Positions 57,010 through 64,000 of a stretch of 64,000 nt of DNA are shown piece after piece (the stretch's first letter is position 1; each line of letters begins with the position of its first letter). The translations under genes were made by a program, and so were the position numbers. The stretch spans positions 44,390,028 to 44,454,027 of the forward strand of contig OX465580.1 of assembly GCA_950022655.1 (NCBI GenBank). The letters run 5' to 3'. The notes under the pieces are model-generated. The model saw only the letters and a list, made by a program, of their open reading frames with translations, was not told the origin of the DNA and ran no database searches. The DNA comes from Alentia gelatinosa. Taxonomy: Eukaryota; Annelida; Polychaeta; Phyllodocida; Polynoidae.

Positions 57010-57228
57010 GCTTTTACCCTATTCCGATGGGGGGGGGGGGGGGGGGGCGATGTTTTTTTGGGTCATTCCAAGGGGGGGGGGCAACTTTTTTTTGGGTATT
57101 ACCATGGGGGGAGGCCCAACTTTTTTTTTTGTATTCCCATGGGGGGGGGGGGGGGCCAACTTTTTTTTGACCGATCGGTGTTAGAAAAACTGTGCCCCCC
57201 CCTGGGCGATAATTAATTAACGCTCCCT
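57010..57228 (+). repeat. G-rich repeat element, copy 2
   Basis: Four or more units of a long G run, GCCAACTTTTTTTT and TATTCCCATG, followed by the inverted terminus CTGTGCCCCCCC, CTGGGCGATAATTAATTAAC and GCTCCCT (compare 48405). The runs of 8-19 G on the plus strand could form G-quadruplexes. The low-complexity Gly-rich frame across it is not a gene. Confidence 0.65.
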
Positions 57229-58249
57229 AACATGATATCAGTATCCAGAATCACAAACGTCATTGTTTCTTGCAATATCCAATCGCACGAGGTAATACAA
57301 GAGGGGGAGCAACCGTCAAGGTCACGGCCTCCTAATAGGTTAAGTAATACAACATGTAGTAATTCAGTGAGCGATAAAAGGCTAATAAAAGATTGACAAG
57401 TAACCATATACGCTGGTTCCCAGGTCATCCGCTAGAGGTTCGGCGGAATTAGACGAAAGAATGTAAGTAACCAGCGGCCTACAGAGGCGAGAACCATCCA
57501 AATAGTCTTGGCTGGGTTTCGCCTGTGCAGGCAGGAAATTAATGATCTGTGAGAAATATCGTTGGTAATGGTATCATATGTTCATAGTCAGGGGAGGAGA
57601 AGTCATGCATCAAATTTGACCATTCAAGTTGTAAAGGCCGATGATATGACAATATTGGACGATCCACGTAGCACGATCCACGTATAGTTGGCGGCTGTCG
57701 GCCGTTTCCGACTGTCACTTGATAAACGGTGGCATACAAAAGAAAATGAAATAGGCATTCATATAAAATCATTACATTCCTTTCATGATATTTGCGGAAA
57801 TCGCGTCATTTGTATCGTTTTTCGCAGTGTTTTTCGTGCAGAACACTGATGGTCGTGGATGGGTGCTGGTTAAATGTTTCAGTGTCGTTATGGCAGTGTT
57901 GTAATTATTTATCATTATTTAGGGGTGGTGATACTTAGTTCGATTTTTTAGTGCGAAACGGCCGATGCGAATTGTCTGAGTAGCAGTGCGAATCGTTTTC
58001 CAGTGCGAATCATCGTACATTCGTTTTGTTATAGCTCTAACTCTATGTAGTTCTTAGGTTGCAAAGAACAGACTGACAGCCCTGGTAGAAACTCTCCGTT
58101 TTCACACAAAACAGACAAAACAAATAGCAATTTTGCAACAAACAGAGAAACTTTACATAACTTCTCTAATTGTGATCAATCTCAGCAGTTGACATTTCTT
58201 TTATCAGCGATAAACTGCTCCGAAAGCTGTGTTACGATCAAAACAAACA
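57229..58249. other. Non-coding stretch
   Basis: No supported gene; the word CAGTGCGAATC is repeated near 57980-58010. Confidence 0.4.
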
Positions 58250-58330
58250 ATGGCGTCCGCCGGGTCCGAAACCGGAAACTAAAGCGGCGGCCGCCATTTT
58301 GTCATGCGCCGGGGGATGAGTCAAGGGTCT
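58250..58330. promoter_or_regulatory. CpG-rich promoter-like cluster
   Basis: Within 80 GC-rich bases lie an ETS-type ACCGGAAAC (about 58270), a YY1-type GCCGCCATTTTG (58290-58301) and an AP-1-type TGAGTCA (58317). Such clusters mark promoters of animal housekeeping genes, but no gene can be read on either side. Confidence 0.3.
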
Positions 58331-58431
58331 ATGTATCTCCGCTGAGACCTCTAGCGGATACCCCGGGAACCAGTGTACCAAGTTAGACTCTAGTACAGTC
58401 TGTCATCACCAGGGCCAGGGCGCACAGGCTC

Positions 58432-59183
58432 AAACTTAGCCTGGCAGCCTGGCCTAGTTAGACTATAGGCCAGGTAACGGGTTCCATTTTTATGGTGCAT
58501 TATTGGTAACGCTGTTGCATTGTGGGATTGCGCCACCTTGGCAGACCTAGAGCAGACGACACAACAAAGAGGTGAAGTAGTGTGTCAACTCCTAGTTTGT
58601 AATCTAAGACTAAGAGCAAACCCATGAGAATGGAAATATATATCATCACACTGCTCCATTATTCCCTTGTTAAAAGCAATTTCTATATTTTTCCCCTTAA
58701 ACGGTTATTTGTCTTTGCCTGGCGTTGTCAATATAAACCACTGTCACACTTATTTTTCGATCGATGTCTCAACTTGGTACTGTCCATAGACGTTAATCTG
58801 CGAATAATCCTATGTATGTATTGTACCTAAATCCTAAGTGTTATAAATTTGGAGTCATTATTTTATTAATAAGAGTCCTACGAACTTCGGGGGAAACTGG
58901 CCTGTCCATGCAGTGTTTACATTCTACTGTGAAAACGGAAGTGTGGAGTGCCTAACGGCGGCCGTGCATGCGCGTCAGAACATAAACACGGGACTCGGGA
59001 GTTGGCGATCCAGTCTTTCTCTATATCTATGGTGAGACAGCGGCGCGAGAGCTGGCGAGTTGAAGGTCGTACCAGCGTGACGTCAGAACCCGTTACCTGC
59101 CCCTTCTTCATATGGGCAGGGAACCAGTCCAGCTCAAACTTAGCCTGGAAGCCTGGCCTAGTTAGACTATAGCCCAGGGACCC
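58432..59183. repeat. Direct-repeat-bounded segment of about 750 bp
   Basis: CTCAAACTTAGCCTGG-AGCCTGGCCTAGTTAGACTATAG-CCAGG occurs at 58432-58477 and 59131-59176. A word CAGGTAACGGGTT next to the first copy is inverted near 59085. It may be an element with terminal repeats or a local duplication; no coding content. Confidence 0.5.
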
Positions 59184-59382
59184 ATTCACCACTTGCACAT
59201 AAGCGTGGCGCTGCGATCGGGCTGCGCTGGTTGCATGTAACTAGGCCCTACTTGCCGAAAACCAGCAACATGCTTGCATGTGAAAACGAGGCAAGATACT
59301 CTACCTGGGTTGGCAGTATGGCTTCAGACCCATAAGCACAGATTTAACTAAAAATGTTATTTGTTGTTGTGTCGTGAATAAC

Positions 59383-59854
59383 AGGCCAATCTTTATAAAT
59401 AAAACATTGTTAAAAAGCTAAAACTTGGGCCTATTTGTTGGTATGATATCATATACCAGTGTTTTGGCTAAGATTTCCAGTCCTAGATTAAACATCCAGA
59501 TTATTTTGGTAAAAAAAAACACAAACATGTTACCTTCTTGTTTTCACAGCGATTTTATGAAAAATCTATCGCGATGACCTATAGAAATAAACATCCTATT
59601 GTCTTGGGAATTTCAAGACGATTAAAATGATACCAATATTACCAGGTTGTGATAGATATTTCCTGAGGTAATGGACTAATACTGCATCAGTTAATTGTTA
59701 GGAAATCTGGGAGTTTGTCAGAAAAAATCTAAGATTTGAAGCTATCACAGGAAATCGTAGGCAAGGCATAGGTATATGATATGTATACCAACGAATAGTT
59801 TAGAGTCTTAGCTTTCTAACAATGCTTTATTTATAAAGATCAGCCTGTTATACA
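59383..59854. mobile_element. Foldback element A
   Basis: The ends are inverted over about 100 bp: ATAACAGGCCAATCTTTATA on the left against TATAAAGATCAGCCTGTTAT on the right, continuing through a gap to TTGGTATNATATCATATAC. The left arm continues as a 300-bp segment shared with element B. Confidence 0.7.
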
Positions 59855-60235
59855 CAAAGCCAGAGCAAGTCACATTTTTTCAAGTCAGAAAAAAAGCTTA
59901 GGATTTTTATGTTTCATCAAGAAATATCCATCACAGCCTGGCAATAGTCTGTAGGACGTCCGTAGGTGGGGCGGTAACCATGGTAACGGCGCCGTCTTGG
60001 TTCAAAGCGCTCATGCGGAGCTGGTTCACTCACTATTCACCTCTTGCACATAAGTGTGGCGCGGTGATCGCCGTGATAACGGGTTTCGCTGGTTCTATGT
60101 ATTTGATAAGTACCAGCCGCGCACCAGCGAAATTTCCGCACTCCAGAACGGGGCGTGCACTGTCAGAGTGAAGCCAACACTGCAGCAAGCACTAATACCA
60201 CCATGATAATAAGAAATATAAATTGTTCTTCTGTC

Positions 60236-61038
60236 ATTAATGTCTGGCCAAATTCTATAATGAAAACATGGTTAGAAAGCTGAGACTTAGGCCTATCTGT
60301 TGATACTATTTATGATATACCTGTTTTATGGGCAAGATTTGCTGTCATAGATAGAATATCGGAATTATTTCAGGTTAAATTACTAAAACATGTTACCTTC
60401 CTGTCTTTACACTGATTTCATGAAAAATCTATCGCGATGACCTATAGATATTATCATTCTATCTTCTTAGGTACTTGAAGACGATTAAAATGATACCTAT
60501 ATTGCCAGTCTGTGATAAATATTTCCTGGGATATTGGAGCATAATGACAGATGACAAGAAGTCAAAAGAGCACCAAAAGAATTTGATTTTCTGTCATAAT
60601 TGCATTTCCAATACTGGCTTTGATACAAAGTTGTCAAAGATTGCAATATTTTACAAGTGCAATATTTATTCCCCTGTATATCTTATTCTTTAATTCTTCT
60701 TCTGTAACAGGTTTATTATTTTTTCAGACTTAAAACATTATCAAATATTGTGATAAATTCCCAAATTTCCTGACAATTAACTGATGCATTATTAGTCTAT
60801 TACCTCAGGAAATACCTATCACAACCTGGTAATATTGGTATCATTTTAATCGTCTTGAAATGCCTAAGAAGGTAGGATCTTTATTTCTATAGGTCATCGC
60901 GATAGATTTTTCATAAAATCACTGAAGGTAGGAAGGTAACATGTTTTGATATTTTTTACTTAACAAATTTTGAAGTTCAAGCTATGACGGGAAGGCTTAG
61001 CCAAGGAATAGGCTTATGATATGTATACCAACAAATAG
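60236..61038. mobile_element. Foldback element B, truncated by the Penelope-like insertion
   Basis: The left arm 60236-60545 and right arm 60760-61038 are diverged inverted copies of about 280-300 bp, sharing AAAATCTATCGCGATGACCT, GACGATTAAAATGATACC and ACATGTTACCTTCC. The right arm stops after CCAACAAATAG, where element A continues TTTAGAGTCTTAG; here the Penelope-like sequence begins instead. Confidence 0.7.
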
Positions 61039-61360
61039 TAAAGCAACGGAGATAGAGCTACAGAAACGCATGGAAGCCCTAGAAACGAACCAACTCAAGG
61101 AAGAAGATCTGGTACATCCGTCGCGATACATCAAAAAATTCCTACGAAAACAGGGTGAGATAGACAACAGAAGACAGACTCATACAGAAACCAAGCCCTT
61201 TCGCCAAGCCCCCTCTAGCACAACAACTCGTGCGAGGGGGGGAACCCCAGACTACAGACGAGATGACCCAAAACCAAGAGAGCAAGAAGAGCGTTACGAA
61301 TACAGAGACACACGCCCGAGACAAGAGTATCCACCACACCGAGGGGGAAAGAAGCCCTAG
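61016..61360 (+). CDS. Penelope-like element upstream ORF
   Basis: 114 codons. The first ATG and seven codons lie in foldback element B, so the native start is probably a later Met (about residue 18). The rest is charged: IELQKRMEALETNQLKEEDL looks helical, and RRQTHTETKP and EERYEYRDTRPRQ follow. Its 3' half overlaps the open frame of the RT ORF, which lies one frame away. It may be a small separate ORF1 or the N-terminus of the RT protein joined by frameshifting. Confidence 0.45.
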   Translation: MICIPTNSKATEIELQKRMEALETNQLKEEDLVHPSRYIKKFLRKQGEIDNRRQTHTETKPFRQAPSSTTTRARGGTPDYRRDDPKPREQEERYEYRDTRPRQEYPPHRGGKKP

Positions 61361-64000
61361 CGAGGCAACAAGCCCTACCACGGACAGTCCAACCAGGGAC
61401 ACTACGAAGAACACAGACACAGAGAGCATGAATACCGAGAGAGACGTTACTGATGTCCCGAGACCCACGTACTCTGAGATAGTGACCAAACACCGCCCAA
61501 ATCGACCAACCAAAAGAACAACAGTGACAACCTACCGACATGCAAGCTTGCCTACGAAGAAAGCACACAAACCAAACAGTGCCAACCACCAACAACGAGA
61601 AAAGGTATTGAAGAAGACGCACACCTCCACCAAGAAGAAAAGAGACACCCGCACCCATCAAAATACAAGAATGGCACTACAACCCATTGCCTGCTCCAAC
61701 AGATGGGAACCACTCCTCCAGACAACATGGGAAACGAGCCATACGGAGACAAGAGAAGACCCAACAATCAAATGTACCAACCTGAATAATAAATGTTTGA
61801 ACTGTTGCTCTGAATCTTTGTTTTCTGTGAATAGGACCGAACAACCTACTAACAACGACGAAAGAAGGAAGGGAAGAGACAATAGGGCTGAAGCCAACGC
61901 CCCAGACGAGACTGGAAGACGCAGACCCCACCACAACACAGGAGAAAAGGTAACAACTAACACCACCCCTCCCCCCCCAAACCACGAAGACAGCATTGTA
62001 GTTAACCTTTCAGACAAACACCTCTCAGAAGTAGAAAAATCTATCCTAGAAAAGGGCTTGAACTTTTGCCCAACCCAAGGGGGCCAGGGGGATGGGGATA
62101 GAAAAATCGAGCTAGATCGTTTTCATCGAAACCTTAGGATCAGACAATTTTTTGACAACCCCCAGGAGAAGCCCAACATCAAGCCCTTAGGCTACTTTCA
62201 TCCGTCAAGAAATGCACTCCAAAATGACCACACAAGGGGAACATTGACCCCTTTCGAAGACAAACCCCTAAACCGACAACTGAGGGGTGAATCCACGTGG
62301 AAGCCTCCGACAGGATCACAGAACCTAGAAGGTTTCATCGCATACAACGAGATACAGCTAAACAACAGGACCACCAAGAGAAGACAGAGACACAACATCA
62401 CGAGAAACCAAAAACAAGCCCTGAAGACTTTAGCAAAGGACAACTCCATCACAATCAAACCGGCCGACAAAGGAGGAGCCACTGTAATCCAAAATACAGT
62501 AGACTACATAAAGGAAGCGGAAAGACAACTGAACGACGACAAGGTCTACCTACCAATGACGAAGGACATCACCCATGAAATCAACGACAAGATCGAGAAG
62601 AAGATAGAACAGATGACGACAGACGGAGAGATAAGCCAAACAATGGCAGGCGGATTGCGAACACTACACCCAAGAGCCCCACACGTATACTTCCTACCGA
62701 AGATACACAAGCCACAAAGACCACCACCTGGACGACCAGTAGTATCAGCAAACAACTGTGCGACTGAGAAGATCTCTACTTTTGTTGACCATTTCATCAA
62801 ACCACTGGTGCCTACGATAGAATCGTACGTAAAGGACACCAACGATTTCGTCAACAAAGTGGAAGGTTTGGGAAAAGTAAAGGAAGGAACTTTATTAGTG
62901 ACACTGGACGTGGGCTCCTTATACACCAACATCCCAAACGAGGAAGGAATAGAAGCTGTAAGACTCAAACTGGATAGAAGTAGGAGCAAACGACTGAACC
63001 CAAGCAACGCATCGATAGTGGAACTCTTGGATATAGTTTTAAAAAACAACAATATCCAGTTCAACGGCACACACTACAAACAAATAAGTGGCACGGCAAT
63101 GGGGACACGACTAGCCCCATCATATGCCAACTTATTTATGGAAATGCTAGAAAACGACCTCAAGAGAAAACCTGGCCTCAAACCCAAAGTTTGGCTAAGA
63201 TACATAGATGATATTTTTATCATCTGGGAGCATGGAGAAGAAAACTTGATAGATTGGGTAAACCAATTGAACCAAGAACACCCAACAATCAAATTTACCT
63301 CGGAATATTCCAGATTGAATATACCCTTTCTCGACACGATGGTAAAGATTGATCCAACTACCCACGAAATATACACGGACCTGTATACCAAGCCAACGGA
63401 TGCCAACACATATTTGAACTACGACTCGGCACACCCTCCTGCAACGAAGAGAAGCCTCCCATACTCTCAATTCCTCAGACTACGCAGAGTCTGCAAGAAG
63501 GATGCAGACTACGAAACACACAGCGACAGAAAGGCTACTGAATTTCTAGCCAAGGGCTACCCACATAGCCTAATAGAGGACTGTCGCAAGAAAGTCGATG
63601 AAAAGTCAAGACAAGATCTACTACAAAAGAAGAAAAAAACAACCGAGAAAACAAACAATGACAAGGTGGTGCTGGTCACCACATACAAACCAAACGACAA
63701 TGCTGTCGGCGAAATTATTGACAAGAATTGGGACCTCTTGGCCAGATCGATAACAACAAAGGACATTCACAAGAAAACACTGGTCAAAGGATATAAACGT
63801 CCAAAAAACATCAGAGACTACCTAGTGAGGGCAAAAACACAATACAGCAAAGAAAAAGAAAAAGCAGGAACCCAGCAAGAAGAAGGAGAAGCAGAACAAA
63901 GAACAACGATAGATCTCCCCACGAAGAAGAAAATCACGACCACTTCTAACAAGTGCACCAAACCCAATTGCAAATACTGCAATCTACTGTGTATGGACGA
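61039..64000 (+). mobile_element. Penelope-like retroelement (PLE), right end outside window
   Basis: Carries a Penelope-type reverse transcriptase in an uninterrupted frame of more than 2.8 kb. The 5' boundary is set by the break in foldback element B at about 61038. No terminal repeat can be judged because the element leaves the window. Confidence 0.85.
61263..64000 (+). CDS. Penelope-like reverse transcriptase, partial (3' end beyond window)
   Basis: Open from 61164 (after a TAG at 61161) to the window end; first ATG at 61263. The N-terminal 230 codons are Ser/Thr/Arg-rich with a Cys cluster (Cys codons at 61773, 61794, 61803 and 61806). The PLE-specific LEKGLNFCPT starts near 62046, STWKPPTG near 62292 and KPADKGGATVI near 62457. 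RT motifs: FLPKIHKPQRPPPGRPVVS, VTLDVGSLYTNIP (62898-62936), GTAMGTRLAPSYANLFM (from 63090) and the catalytic RYIDDIF (Asp codons 63207 and 63210). FLDTMV and TDLYTKPTDANTYL follow, then KGYKRPKNIRDYLVRAK. Near the edge a KCTKPNCKYCNLLC cluster matches the Cys motif that precedes the GIY-YIG endonuclease in PLEs; that domain would lie past position 64000. Confidence 0.9.
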   Translation, partial: MTQNQESKKSVTNTETHARDKSIHHTEGERSPSEATSPTTDSPTRDTTKNTDTESMNTERDVTDVPRPTYSEIVTKHRPNRPTKRTTVTTYRHASLPTKKAHKPNSANHQQREKVLKKTHTSTKKKRDTRTHQNTRMALQPIACSNRWEPLLQTTWETSHTETREDPTIKCTNLNNKCLNCCSESLFSVNRTEQPTNNDERRKGRDNRAEANAPDETGRRRPHHNTGEKVTTNTTPPPPNHEDSIVVNLSDKHLSEVEKSILEKGLNFCPTQGGQGDGDRKIELDRFHRNLRIRQFFDNPQEKPNIKPLGYFHPSRNALQNDHTRGTLTPFEDKPLNRQLRGESTWKPPTGSQNLEGFIAYNEIQLNNRTTKRRQRHNITRNQKQALKTLAKDNSITIKPADKGGATVIQNTVDYIKEAERQLNDDKVYLPMTKDITHEINDKIEKKIEQMTTDGEISQTMAGGLRTLHPRAPHVYFLPKIHKPQRPPPGRPVVSANNCATEKISTFVDHFIKPLVPTIESYVKDTNDFVNKVEGLGKVKEGTLLVTLDVGSLYTNIPNEEGIEAVRLKLDRSRSKRLNPSNASIVELLDIVLKNNNIQFNGTHYKQISGTAMGTRLAPSYANLFMEMLENDLKRKPGLKPKVWLRYIDDIFIIWEHGEENLIDWVNQLNQEHPTIKFTSEYSRLNIPFLDTMVKIDPTTHEIYTDLYTKPTDANTYLNYDSAHPPATKRSLPYSQFLRLRRVCKKDADYETHSDRKATEFLAKGYPHSLIEDCRKKVDEKSRQDLLQKKKKTTEKTNNDKVVLVTTYKPNDNAVGEIIDKNWDLLARSITTKDIHKKTLVKGYKRPKNIRDYLVRAKTQYSKEKEKAGTQQEEGEAEQRTTIDLPTKKKITTTSNKCTKPNCKYCNLLCMD

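Noticed and set aside
57010..57216. Gly-rich ORF over the G-run element
   Set aside because: The residues derive from G homopolymers; the same unit at 48405 reads differently, so there is no conserved protein.

Overview
This window is eukaryotic nuclear DNA with no bacterial gene organisation. It has long non-coding stretches, homopolymer runs, satellites and several classes of eukaryotic retroelement that use the standard code. A DIRS-type tyrosine-recombinase retrotransposon, a Penelope-like element, a LINE of the CR1/Jockey/L2 type, palindromic MITEs and a tRNA-derived SINE together suggest an animal, most likely a marine invertebrate (a lophotrochozoan such as a mollusc would fit, but the sequence does not prove it). 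I recognise no host protein-coding gene with confidence; almost everything identifiable is mobile or repetitive DNA.

Layout. 0-3.6 kb: AT-rich DNA with a small palindrome and a PIF/Harbinger-type MITE (1337-1602, TTA duplication). 3.63-9.80 kb: a DIRS-type element with a frameshifted gag, a largely intact RT-RNase H-methyltransferase-like ORF, a damaged tyrosine recombinase and elaborate inverted termini. 11.04-18.19 kb: a DNA transposon defined by a 45-bp terminal inverted repeat, split by a 6-kb LINE (about 11.2-17.27 kb). The LINE ORF1 region encodes a coiled coil, an RRM-like domain, a NADAR (YbiA-like) domain and an SGNH hydrolase domain; ORF2 encodes an apurinic-type endonuclease and a reverse transcriptase. 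18.2-18.55 kb: a second DIRS-type terminal module without genes. 19.6-22.7 kb: two decayed LINE fragments. 26.2-27.1 kb: a non-autonomous TIR element with a perfect 9-bp target duplication. 27-49 kb: mostly unannotatable non-coding DNA with dispersed repeats, a 150-bp hairpin, a third DIRS-type terminus and several MITEs. 49.26-49.46 kb: a TTAA-flanked piggyBac-like MITE built of 35-bp hairpin units. 50.1-51.7 kb: a 16-bp minisatellite. 52.1-54.9 kb: a satellite of about 208 bp that becomes a 418-bp dimer. 56.7-56.9 kb: a tRNA-derived SINE. 57 kb: a G-rich element also found at 48.4 kb. 59.4-61.04 kb: long-arm foldback elements, one interrupted by a Penelope-like element that runs off the right edge.

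Best candidate for something new: the LINE whose ORF1 carries a NADAR domain. NADAR enzymes elsewhere remove ADP-ribose from guanine in nucleic acid, so a retrotransposon carrying one may counter ADP-ribosylation of its template or target. The domain is read directly from the sequence; the function in the LINE is inference. Insertion order can also be read here: the LINE landed in a TIR transposon, and the Penelope-like element landed in a foldback element.
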